A stretch of 64,000 nt of DNA from Edaphochlamys debaryana (Eukaryota > Chlorophyta > Chlorophyceae > Chlamydomonadales). Under the pieces are notes generated by a model. That model made no database searches, was not told the DNA's origin, and saw only the letters and a list, made by a program, of their open reading frames with translations. Shown in pieces: positions 11,841 to 22,626 of the stretch (position 1 is the first letter of the stretch; each line of letters begins with the position of its first letter). The stretch covers positions 620,001 through 684,000 of the forward strand of contig JAEHOE010000032.1 of NCBI GenBank assembly GCA_016858145.1. Reading direction: 5' to 3'. Position numbers and translations under genes: made by a program.

Positions 11841-14840
11841 TCACCCGAACCAGCTGCTGCGGGGCTTCTCGAATCGGGAGCTCTCCACTCGGTACAGGGT
11901 GTACTGCGCGGGGAAGGAGGGGGTGGAGGGCGTGTCACGCCAGTGCCAGATGTGCATTTTGGTAAGCCGGACGGGAAAGCGTGACGTGGGCTGGGGGTGG
12001 GGGCTTGGGGCCAGTCGCAGGCCAGTCGCTCTAACTCTCTAACTCACAGGCTACACGTGGGCGCCACCCGCCCTCCTGACCCAACCACCAGCCCCAGACA
12101 CACCTCGGAGCAGTCGGGGCACTCTGGGTTGTCCTCCTTGGAGACGATGCCGTAACCTGTCGAGGCGAGAAGTCGGGTCAAGGGACGATGAGAAAGGTAG
12201 GCTGGCGAGTGCGCATCGATGCACGCGAGACAGCGGCCTATGGCGAGATGGTGCGTGGCTGGCAGGGCGGAGTTCAAGCGGCGACCGCCACTCGACGAGA
12301 CACACGCGGGCGGGCCTTGTCCTCCCAGCAGGCTGCATGCGCGCAGCAGAGAGTGTGGGCACTGCGCGCTGCGCCTCGAAGCGCTGCACATTGTGTGATG
12401 CATCAATCCTCTGCGTCACCAACAAGTTGGCCGCTTCTCTCGCCGATCAAGCCTTGAAACAGCCTCACCGAGATTTGCCATGTGTCCGAAGAATAGCGCG
12501 AGGTCTGTGACGGTGAAACCCGGCAACCGCCCGAACAGGGGGAAGCCGGCGGACAGCTTGTTGCCGTACGACAGATAATGGATCTCCACGGCAATCTGCT
12601 CCGGCAGATGCGGGGTATTCTCAGCCCACTGCGAGGGGCGAGGGCGGGGCGGGGGGGAAGCCACGTAAGCCGAGTATACCACCGGGAATGCCGGGGTGCC
12701 TGTGGGGCGTTTACCGGGCGTGAAAGCCACGTGACGCAGCCAACAGCTGGACTCGTCGACTGAAACAGTCAGGTTATGTAGGTAACGCAGCCGACAGCGA
12801 GTTGGCACAGCCTTCCATGCCAGCGCCCCCTTTTCCACAAGGCCACCTTGCCCTAGGGACCTGAAACACTGAAACAAACTTACCTCTGCAAACACCGGGA
12901 ACTCATAGTTCTCTGCATCCATTTTAAGCAGCGGTGCCGCGCCCTTGGGGAGGCCCAGCTGCGACGTCAGCTGGGGTGGGCGGGAGTCGGGGAGCAGGAG
13001 CCCCACAGAGAAGCGGGGAGGGGCGTGAGCAACAGCAACACGGGCCGCGCAGGCAGGACTGCGTTCCCTTGCTCAGTCCTGAACGCAAAGCTTGTGGTGC
13101 CATAACCTGCTGCCAACGGCCCTACCTGGGCGTAGGTCATGAAGTCCGCGCGCTCGGGCGCGAGGGTCCTGGACGCCAAACACTTCTGCAAGCAGCAGCA
13201 GGCGGGGGGGTCCGGAAGAATGTGTCGCTTGCGTGCGGGCTGAAGAGCATACCTGACCTGCCGCAGCCGCAGGTAAGCCGACCCTGGGCGTTCCCCTCCG
13301 CCCTACGCCGCTGTCCTAAGCTCCGGCCTCCAAAGCCCTGGCCGTACTGGTGGCCTGAGGCGCACGTGCCTCTTTAAACCTTGCTCTGAGCCCTGGCCAG
13401 CTCTGTGCCGCGTTCAACCGGTTCGAGGGTGCAGGCGGACCCCGACTACCGGTATAACAAGGTAACGTAGTTGATACCTTGTCGAAAGCTGTCGAGGTGC
13501 CGTGGACTTGGTCCCTAGGTGCTTGTCACACCGGCTCACCTTGAAGAACCTGTGTCGCGTCTCCAGCGACTTCCCCTCCTTGACGGTGCAATCCAGAGTC
13601 ACCACTTGGCAGTTGGTATCCTGAGGGGCCCCGTCCACGGCTCAGCGATCGGGATAGCTTTACCTGCCGCAGCAGGCCAGAATCTGGGCCATCACCACGA
13701 AAGCCCAACACAGGCAAAACTGCAGACCCGGCAGACCCCGCGCTTCACATACGGTACATCGCCCATGCCGCCCCGAGGGGGGCGGGCCCTCACCGCAAGA
13801 GCTGCCTCCTCGAACCTGTGGGGGTGGCGGGAAGTGCAGCGATGCCGTCAGCACCTGCCCTCGGGCCCATCCACGTGCCCAGCACACACCATCGCCGTCA
13901 GACCTCCCGCAATCAACGGCGCAAGAGTCCCTGTGACCGTGTGTTGGCAATCTGTGCTCCGTCCTGCCCTGTTCCCACCATCGCCCTCACCGGTAGTCGT
14001 TGTTTGAGCCCACACTAATGACTGTGCAGGGCGAGCTCAGGCGGTCCATGCCGCACAGCCACTTGCCGCCATCGCCCTCCGGCCCCACCCGCTGCAGGGG
14101 CCGGTTGGGCGGGCAGCTGCGGGGGCGGGAGCGGCGAGCGTACCGGTGGCGGGTGGCCCCCCGTTAAGTACAACAGCACCAAGGCTACCTAGCACTTTAC
14201 AGAGATCTGTGTGCAAGACGAGCTGGTCGGTGCAGGCACGAGGCGAGGGGAAGCTCCCTGGGCGGCCACGAGTTCCCGCACGTGCCCCCTCCCGCCCGAC
14301 ATGCTGGGTCACCCACGAGATGAAGGGCTGAAAGGGCTCGTAGCGCTCGCGGCCCGGAAGTTTGACTTCGTTGTCTTTTAGCACCACATACTTCAAGCGC
14401 GGACCGCGGTAGTGGTGGGACCGGGCGTTGGGGAGGGAAGGGGGGACTGGGGGTGAGCTGGCAGAGCTGCCGAGCGACAGAGTGCCTGGATTGGGCGCCC
14501 TCGGCTCGCAACCCGTCCAACAGCCGCATATTTTCAGCGAGGAAATGTCCGCAGCGTGCGTTGCGGTCGGCCCCGGCGCGGGAAAGTGATGATCGGCGAG
14601 CACCACCCAAATCGCAACGAGCGCGAAGCTCATTTGACCTACCCGCTGGATGCGCTCAAATAGGGAGGACCTCCACTGGCTCAGGTTCGCGACCGCCTCG
14701 CGAGCCCATCGCGTATTCTCGGTCGCGTGTCGAGTCGGTAGCCAACCTTTGGAATTGACTGAAGCACTTATAGATGGCAGCGCCAGTAAGGCTAAAAGCG
14801 TGAGAGCGAGAGCGCTGGAGATGGATGGGTTTGAGAGCAT
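11841..14840 (-). CDS. secreted/Golgi SAM methyltransferase, Methyltransf_22 type
   Basis: Probable S-adenosylmethionine-dependent methyltransferase in the secretory pathway. Exon 1 (14840-14643) begins MLSNPSISSALALTLLALL, a clear signal peptide or anchor. An exon at about 14390-14313 is less certain, because its phase does not fit the next one and another small exon may lie between. Then: 14116-13991 (VGPEGDGGKWLCGMD and VISVGSNNDYR, the hallmark start of this domain), a 22-base micro-exon 13815-13794 (FEEAALA), 13620-13540 (VVTLDCTVK), 13185-13126, 12970-12884 (PLLKMDAENYEF), 12628-12469 (LPEQIAVEIHYLSYG), 12156-12104 (GYGIVSKEDNPECPDCSE) and 11903-11841 (YTLYRVESSRFEKP, TGA). All phases from 14116 onward agree. 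Family membership is from motif recognition. The acceptor is unknown; sugar O-methylation is a guess from the neighbouring glycosyltransferases. Confidence 0.8.
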
Positions 14841-15027
14841 GGCGACGGAAGCGCCCCACGTAAGCTTGAAACAGATGGCTGCGCGCTCTAAGTGGTTCAG
14901 TGTAAGTTCTGTAGCACTTGGGTGCGGTTTTTGCGTCGACTGCATGCACTTCGCACCCTCCTCCTTTGGCACCCTCCACGGGCCCGCGTCCATCAAATTC
15001 CGTACTGCAGTGTCGTACAGCACCGTG

Positions 15028-15032
15028 TTACA
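15028..15032 (-). promoter_or_regulatory. likely TGTAA poly(A) signal, WD40 gene
   Basis: TTACA on the plus strand, about 245 bases past the TGA of the WD40 gene ending at 15277. It lies upstream of the methyltransferase start at 14840 in the same direction, so it also marks the boundary between the two genes. Confidence 0.45.
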
Positions 15033-15276
15033 TCAGCCTGCACGCCTCAGTCCCACCCGCCAGCGTCCCAGGCTCCAGTCAGCTTTGTGTGGGTGAATGC
15101 AGGAGCTGCGCCTAAACAGGCGCGTCTCATCACCTGCGCCAGGCCCAACTGGACGACACAGGACCCTCCAGCCTCCGGACGTCCCAGGAGATTCCAGGAT
15201 CACCCCTCCCGGCAGCAAGCCCAGGGCTGCACACCCACCGCTACCTAATGCCCTTTGCCCCCTGCCTCTCCGACCC

Positions 15277-18200
15277 TCAATCGTCGCCCGCCCCGCGCTT
15301 AGGCCGCTTCGTGTCTTGCCGGCCACCGCGGCCTCCCCTGCCGCCGCTCCCTCCCCTGCCGCCGCCCCCTCCCCTGCGGTGCTGACCTCCACGGCCGAAG
15401 GGCCTCGATCCTGAGGACACGCAAAAGGCAAGCGGCGTTCTGAGCGCATCTGGGGCGTTGTGCGGTTGGGCGCGTTGGCTCGCACAGTGTGGCCCCGTGA
15501 ACATCTGGTGGTGCGAATGCGCTCGAACTCCAACCAACACCCAACCGCAGGGCCTTGCCGACCCAACCCTGCCTCACCGTAACGCCTGGGCTGTTCCTCC
15601 TCATCCCCCGAACCCCCCTCCGCCTCCTCGGCGTCCTCCGCCGGCGCAGCGGGCGGCACTGGTAGCCATGCCACCCCCGTCAGCGCCTGCAGGGAATCAA
15701 GGAGGCCAAGCCGTTGAGAAGACAATTGATGACAGAACAACTGCGCTGCTGCGCTTGTGAACGGCACATGATTTGAGGTCATCTCAGATCCCGTGGCTCC
15801 CATGCGTCCGCACCTGCTTGAGGTAGACCTTGGACAGGAGCGAGCGCTTGGCGGTGGAGTGCACCCGCAGGTGTCGGTCCAGGGAGACCGAGGCGATGAG
15901 CGGCTGCGTGGGGTGCAGCGACAGCGCCCGGACCTGCGGGGGGCGGGAGGGGGGAAGGCAGGTGGAGGCAGGAAAAGCAGGATGCAGCGGGCGGTTTGTA
16001 GCACTTGATACCAGCTCAATTCCTGGGCAACCCGCTCGGCCTCAAGCTGCCACTGTCCCGCAGGTACCATCAGAAACCGGTCGTCGAGACCTTAGCCCAG
16101 ACACCGGCTGCGCCGCACTCTCGTTGCAGCCCCACGGCCCGCGGTCCCGGCAGCCCCTCCCCCGCCAGTCGCCACCCACCGCTCCCGCCATGCCCTTGAG
16201 CGCGTGCCCCATGACCACCCGCGAAGGCGCCTGCCGCAGGTCCAGCGCCTCCACGCAGCCGCGCCCGTTGCCCACCCACACGCGCTGCCCTGCGGGGTCG
16301 CGAGCACGGCGAGGGCGCAGGCTCACAAGGCGGTACACAGAAGGAGGCCGGTGCACGCCAGATGCTCAAGCAAGGCAGGGTGAGGGGGGGAGAGCAGGGC
16401 GGTCGGCAGGGGGGTACAGGTGGTGTCCCGTCCGGGCCGGCAGCTACGGCCGAGCGACGTCAATCCCGCAAGCCTGGCACCCACCGTCTTGCTCGGGGAG
16501 CAGAGCCGTGATGCGGCCCTCGCCCCACACCACCTCCGCCTGCGGCTTCCGGCCCGCCCTCATGTCGTACAGCCACAGCTTGTGCTTTGCCGTACCCACC
16601 AGGATCTGGACGGGGCGCGGGAACCGCGGGGTGGGGTGAGCGGGATGGGGCTCCTAGGGGCGCAGCCTTCGCCCTTGGCCTTGCCCCCTGCCTTCATGAC
16701 GCACGCACGTAGCGCCACCCGCAACACAGAGTCGCACCAAACACCCGAGGCCGAGCCGTAAGCCCCGCAATCACTGCAACGATGCGCCCCTTGTCGTACG
16801 GTACGGCATCATGTGTGCTCACCACCTGATCGTCCTTGCCCGGAACGTACGACACGGCGGTCACGTGCGCCAGGTCCTGAAGCCCGCTGCGGGAGGGCTT
16901 GCCCGCCTTCCCGGCAAACAGAGGCTCGGGGGCCTTGGCCCCGGCCGCCTCCGCGCCCTTGCCGCCAGCCTTGCCCCCCGCCGCCTGCTTGGCGGCTGCC
17001 GCCGCTGCCGCCAGGTCCCACACGCGCAGCTGGTGCCCGTCGCCCCCCACCGCCACGTGCCGCCCGCTGGAGCTGACGTCCTGCAGCAGCAAAGGTGGCA
17101 TCGCAGCTTCCAGTCAGGCCAGCAGATCTTTATGCACTGCCAGCGACAAGCCGCTGCAAAGGCTCGTGTGTGTGCCCCCTCACAGGCGCGCGCCGCAACC
17201 CTGACCGTGCACCGCAAGCCCGCAACCCTGGCGCCGGCTCTCACCATGGCCTGCACGTCCCCCACGGTCTGCAGCCGTTGTGCGTCCTCCCAAGTCACCA
17301 CCGGCCGCGCCCCCGCCTCGGCGCTCGGTCCCGTTTGCAGCGCCGCCTCCTCCGCGCAAGAGTGCACGGACACGTGGCCCGCGGCCGTGGCGGTCACCAG
17401 GAGCAGCCTGCGGATGCGCGTGTGTGGGAGTGGGTCGAGTGGGGTTGCGACGGGGTCCGTCAGGGCTGTCCATTACCGCCGAGCGGCGGATACAATAACA
17501 CCGAGGCAGCGCATACCGGTACGGTACGTGACGGCATCGAGGGGCAGACCGAACGGGTCGGTGCCAGTAGCACAGCCGGCAAGTATGGTAGCGACCCCGA
17601 ACTGCAAGGCTGATAGCAGCCCGCCTCACTTGCCGCCCGTGTGGGCTCCGCCCACGAAGCGGAGCGAGACGATGTCGTTGCCTGACATGTCCGAGCGCCC
17701 GCTGGTGGTGGCGGGGGGCGCCGCGCGGAACGACCCCAGGTCAGACCCGTCAGCGCCCGAGTGGAGGGTCACACGGCCGCCGGTGCGCGCGGTGGCAACA
17801 AGGCAACGGTCTACGGTGCGCGGGAGAGGGCGGTGGGCAGGGCTTAGTCTAGTGAGAGTGAGAGGCTGGGCGAGACACAGGTCACGGGCAGGGCGGAGAC
17901 GGAAGGGGGGGGGGTGAGAAAGCTTAATCCCCATGCCGCACGCACCCGGGTCCCAGTCTGGGCAGTGGACCTGCAGGCGGGTGACGCCATGCTGCTTGTC
18001 CGGCTGGCCCCTGGCGACGGCAGGCGGGAAAGGGCGGGGGAGGGGGTGTTCGGAGCTGAGCAGGGGGGGGAGGGTAGACGGGGGGGTTGAGAGGCGAGAA
18101 CCCCCTTTAGGGGGCGTCCCAGGGTCCCGGTAGGAGAGGCAACCGTTGTAATCACACATGTCCCACACAGCTCGCTTAACGGGTGGCTGCGGCAAGTCAA

Positions 18201-18483
18201 CGCGGCGGCCGGAATGCACATGCAGCTCCGGTCCTCACCACCGCTGGGTAGCTGCTGTCTCCTCCCATTTGTCACCAGCTGGGACTTGCGTGACTGCAAG
18301 TTTCAGGCGCAAGACAGCGTGCAATTGGTCACGGCGTGTCGGCGGCGGTGGGATGCATCGCCAGTCGCAAGTCAACTCCTGCCTACCCTTTAAGAGTCCG
18401 AGCTCATCTGCGGATAGGATGCGATGCGAGGGCGGCGCAGGTGGCGCGTCCTCGCGTTCCTTCCGCTTTGCGCCCTTGTCCAT
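15277..18483 (-). CDS. NSA1: WD40 ribosome-biogenesis protein, NSA1/WDR74-like
   Basis: Nucleolar WD40 protein that in yeast (Nsa1) and mammals (WDR74) acts in pre-60S ribosome maturation. The start is ATG at 18483: MDKGAKRKERED, then ILSADELGLLKG, the conserved N-terminus of this family, with donor GTAGGC after 18387. Later exons carry CLVATARTGGRVTLHSG (about 17812-17630), TATAAGHVSVHS and TWEDAQRLQTVGDVQAM (about 17404-17248), DVSSSGRHVAVGGDGHQLRVWDL (split here: HVAVGGDGHQ, LRVWDL; about 17080-16825), GTAKHKLWLYDMRAGRKP (near 16600-16545), RVWVGNGRGCVEALDLRQAP (near 16290-16230) and LSLHPTQPLIASVSLDRHLR (near 15935-15860). The tail is an acidic stretch, then an RG-rich exon ending TKRPKRGAGDD with TGA at 15277, typical of nucleolar proteins. 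The second exon (18300-18150) is not settled. Housekeeping function, unrelated to the surrounding glycan genes. Confidence 0.8.
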
Positions 18484-18838
18484 ACTTCGCGAAGCGCACG
18501 GCTAGCAGCGCTGTGGCAGTTTTTATGGTGGGTGCCTATAGTATGTAAAATTGGAAGCGAGTGCTGCCCTTGCTGGCAGCGGAGGGCTCGGCGTTGAACC
18601 GCGGGTCCGCCCGGTCCGCTGGCATCGTCTGCGTCGTCTGGACAGGTTCCCAAGTCTACCTCACACACGCATTTATCCTCACTGCTTAAAGCCCGCTCCA
18701 CTCCACTCCCCTATCCTGCTTCTCCTCACTTCGCGCTGTGGACGTACGCAGCAAGTTTAGCGCGCTGTTTGGTGCACTAGCCAATGTGCGCTTCATACTG
18801 GTTGCGCGTGCCTCATAGAGCCTGGTTACCTTAGGAAC
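18484..18838. other. divergent intergenic/promoter region
   Basis: 355 bases between the divergent starts of the WD40 gene (minus, 18483) and the first fucosyltransferase-like gene (plus, 18839). It should hold both promoters. An AT-rich patch near 18522-18552 (TTTTTATGG, CTATAGTATGTAAAATTGG) is the only candidate core element. Confidence 0.5.
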
Positions 18839-21160
18839 ATGCGTTGTGCCTCAAGCGTTCGGTCACGAGGGCTGGGCGGGAGATGGTCGCTGACCATGCT
18901 CGTCGCGCTCTTAGCTCCAGAGATTGCCCGCTTCGCGGCATCTGCACAAAAGGTCGCCAAGCTGTCGGAGTGCACGCCGGAGCTGCGAGACCCGATCCTT
19001 GGGTGAGCCCGCGTTTCCCGCCGCAGGCCCGTGTGCAGGCCCGTGCCTGCCCATTGCCAACCACCCGCTAGTCCACAAACACGGGCCGCCTGGGCTCATG
19101 CTTGTTTACCGCCACCAGACTGCTGTGCGCGCTCTTCTGCAACTGCATCCTTCAGGTGCTGGCTGCACGACTATGTGGCCTGGCACCGCTCCATGCGGGG
19201 CCGCCCGGACGCGCGGTACCTGGTGTACGTGTGCTTCAAGCCGGGAGGGGTGGCCGGGGCCGAGGCGACGGAGCGCAACGTGTGGAAGCGTTGCTGCGGC
19301 CTGGGGGACAGGATGCGCGGCATCCAGTTCCTGACGCGCATAGCCGCAGCCACCAAGGTGCGCGGATGCTCCCACCTGGCAAGGGGCTAGCGTGCACATG
19401 CGGTATGGATGCCCGATGGCACAGCCTTGGTGTAATGCTGACGCGACGGGCCCCCACAGACTGACCCTGGCGTTTCCCTGCCTCCCCTGTCCCCTCCTCC
19501 TCCTCCTCTTTCCCCAGCGTGTGCTGCTCGTGTGGCAGGAGTCTCCTGCCCCCCTGGAGCGCTTCCTGGTCCCCGGGGCCATAGACTGGCGCCTCACGCC
19601 CGACCTGGGGATAGACCCGGCTCGGGACCTGGTCCAGGGGGCAACGCACTTCAAGGTCACCTCAAAACACGATCAGGACCCAAACGGAACAGAGCTTCAC
19701 CACTTCAAACAGGCGGTGCTCCAGGTGAGGCCCATGCAGTGAAGCTCTCGTGCACGTCAAGCACAAGCTCTCCTCCTGGGTACGCCCTAACGCATTACCG
19801 TGTCAACTCTCATCGCTGGCCACAGGGCCAACTGTCAGGGCGTATGAGTCCTCGCTTCGTCACGGTATCGACCAACGCCGGAGGCAATGAGCCCGTGGGC
19901 GGCCTCGTGCCTTCGCTGGGGCTTGGGCCCGGGCTGGCGGTGCTCGCCCAGGCGCTGTTCCGGCTGTCTCCCGAGGTCGAGGAGGCAAGTGTGCCGCGGC
20001 TTGGACCTAGTCGTGTCAGAACCGCAACCGTTAGCCTGGCTGGCGAGTAGCCGAATGCCGGGCGGAGTAGGAGGAGTTGCCGTCGCGTCGGGGCTGGGGA
20101 GCGGTGTTACGGCCCCTCTTTCTGCTCCTCCCGGACCTGTGCGAGGCTTGAGAGCGCCCTCCATCCGCAGGCCACGGACGGGGCTCTGTCTGGTGTGGGC
20201 GTCAAGCCGGGGCAACCCTACGTGGCGCTACACCTGCGGCTGGGGGGGCAGATCGGTGCGTTTTGGGTTGGGGGCTGCCGCGCTCAGGACGCGGCCCTCT
20301 TGCCTACTCTCGGCCTGCCGCATGCCTCCCTTGCGGGGTGGCCCCAGTGCCACATCCACAACGCTGCTATCCGCTACCAACACCTGCGCCTCGTCTGGCC
20401 CACAGGCGAGAGCGACCCCGTCAAGCGGTTCTCCGGAGCTCCGCTCGAGGATATCCTGGCGATTGCGACGACGTGTGCACAGAACCTCATCACCACCTCA
20501 CACGTAACGGACCCGGCGGGGGCGACAGCAGCGCACTGGCTACCGGCGGCAGGGGCTGGAGGCCTGGGGGGAGCGCTCGAGGTCGCCCCAGGCGGGGACG
20601 TCGCCCATGTCCTCGTTACTGACAATGAGGCGCTGCGCAAGTCGCTGGGCGGAGGCAGGCTCTGGCCTTGGGTCAGCCCCGACGTGCAGCCCGTGCACAT
20701 TGAGGTGCACCAGGCGGAGTGGGTGCCCGGCGGCGCCAGCCCCAACGCCAGCGCCGCTGAGGAGGCGCTGGTACGGGCGCACGTGGCATCGCTGGCGGAC
20801 TTTGGGATACTGGTGAGCATCCCGCTGCTGGAAGTGAAAAAGGCGAGGGGTTGCAGCGGCTGACGGGCTCCCTACGGGTCGTTCCCAGGGCATTGCGGAT
20901 GCCAGTCACAGTCACTGATTCCTCGCTCGTCCCGGCGCCCTTGTCTGCAGGTCAAGGCCACGTGTGTGGTCTACAGCCCCAGCGGCTTCAGCACGCAGGC
21001 GCAGTGGCTGCGGAGGCACCAGGGCTGCGCTGCGATGCTGGCGTGGAACGACCTCACGGACGTGAGCGCGTGCAAGGCAGGGGGGCTGTGGGCGACGCTG
21101 CCGCAGCTGTGGTTGAAACAGCGCATACGCAAGCGGCTGCAGAAGGGGGTCGGTGGGTGA
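18839..21160 (+). CDS. putative secretory glycosyltransferase, O-fucosyltransferase-superfamily-like (paralog 1)
   Basis: Seven coding exons in consistent phase: 18839-19002, 19156-19357, 19518-19724, 19826-19984, 20171-20255, 20406-20812, 20951-21160, giving 477 residues. Exon 1 encodes a signal peptide or anchor (WSLTMLVALLAPEIARF), then C-x-x-ELRDPILG. Conserved blocks follow: CWLHDYVAWHRSMRGRPDAR, CCGLGDRMRGIQFLTRIAAA, RVLLVWQESPAPLERFLVPG with IDWRL, HLRLGGQIG, VLVTDNEALR, PVHIEVHQAEW, SLADFGIL and SPSGFSTQA. The G-x-GDR-x-RG near the N-terminus, a basic HLR-LG, and a late D-x-x-x-L plus SGFS-A recall GT-B O-fucosyltransferase-like enzymes of algae, probably using GDP-fucose, but the exact family is an inference. 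The intron after 19984 has a GCAAGT donor. First of three direct copies. Confidence 0.72.
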
Positions 21161-22626
21161 GGGGCTCCCCAGCAGAGGGCAGCGGTGAGGAAAAACGAAT
21201 GAGTGTCAACGTATGTGCACATGCCCTGGGTTAGCTCGGTGTTCTGCTCGTCGTGGGGCGGCATGGTGCCTCACGAGCGGCGGTATGCTTCCTGTCCACT
21301 GACGGCAGACATTGCGGAGCTTGAAGCCATTACGGTCCCGACGCGCGGGACCCCGGCAATGTACGGCTTCCGCGCGCTGCGGACCTGAGTGGGCGGGCTG
21401 GTGAGAGCGCCGGACGCGGGGCCGGGCCGCGGTGGTGTATGCGGCGGCCGCAATCAAGCGACGCTGCATATCTCAGGTCAACTTGTTTGTCTAGCAGCGC
21501 GCCAGATGTAGACGGGTGGCCAGTGGCAAGACGGGTATTTATACTTACCGTATGAGGCCGCAGGGCTTGGTGGTCGGGCGGGCTGTGACGTGCACGGCAA
21601 CAACAATGCAATGGAGCGATGGACAAGGAGCTGAAGACAGGGTTACCCGTAGGGTCGAGGAGACTTGCAAGGTTTGCAGTGTCCCGAGAGAGCTGAGGGC
21701 TTTTGGTGGCGTGTTGTTGGTGTGCATGGTGCGTGCCTGGTGGTCAGAACGCACCACGGCACCAGTAGCTAGGGCCGGGCGGCTCAGCGAATGACCCCCA
21801 CGGCGGTGAACCCAGGCATAAGTAGCTAGCGCGGTCCAGGGTTTGCCATTGCGCCACAGGGGCCCGGAGGCTTTCACGGAGCACACAAGCTGCAAGGCTG
21901 CCGGTGTGGGTCATGGGGCAACCGGCCTGTCGTGATAGACGTGGCACAGGGCGCAAGGGGGTCCGACCCTCCGCCGAGGGGGAAGGCCTACTTGCTGGGG
22001 CGGGGCGGGGTGAAGGGGGATGGCCCCCCGGGGGAGGGGCATGCTAGGACCTTGCATTACGCAGGGCCGCCGCATGCGCGCAATCAGACTGATGGATCGA
22101 TGCAAGGATTGCAAGCTGAGCAGGATGCACAATTGAGCGACTCCTGTGGGGAAGTGAGATGCAGTCTAATCTCTAATGGCGTCTTAAGATCTGCACATTG
22201 ACGAGGAGGCCGGTGTCAGGGATTGAGGTGCGCAGGAGGGGCCGCCTTGAGACACCGTGAGCAGGGAGTCTTTCCAAATGTTGATCCTTTTGGGAGCCAA
22301 ACCCAATGCCGCTCCCGCAGCGCAACTAGGGTGGGGGCTCAGCCCCACATTGGGGGAGAGAAGTGCACTTGGTACGCGAGGAGTGCGCGATGCGTGTGCG
22401 AGTCCTCTTTTGGCCGTTTCCCAGTGCGACCCATATGCGCCATCACCTTCCTCAAGTTCAGGAAGCCGTCGGGGGGCCAATTACACACTGAATTATTGCA
22501 GAAACCTTATTGTTCGCATTGCGGTAGTAAGGCAGGTAGAAGACTGTGATTATGTATGTATGACGCGTACCGTAACCGGGAACAGCGCACGAGCCACGCA
22601 CCCTGAAACACGTTGAGAGCAAATTG
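21161..22626. other. intergenic between paralogs 1 and 2
   Basis: 1.47 kb with lower GC than the genes. The small open frames lack domains or splice partners. It should hold the 3' UTR of paralog 1 and the promoter of paralog 2. Nothing else could be supported. Confidence 0.5.

Noticed and set aside
16811..17917. 368-codon plus-strand open frame
   Set aside because: Runs opposite to WD40 exons with recognisable repeats and splice sites on the minus strand.
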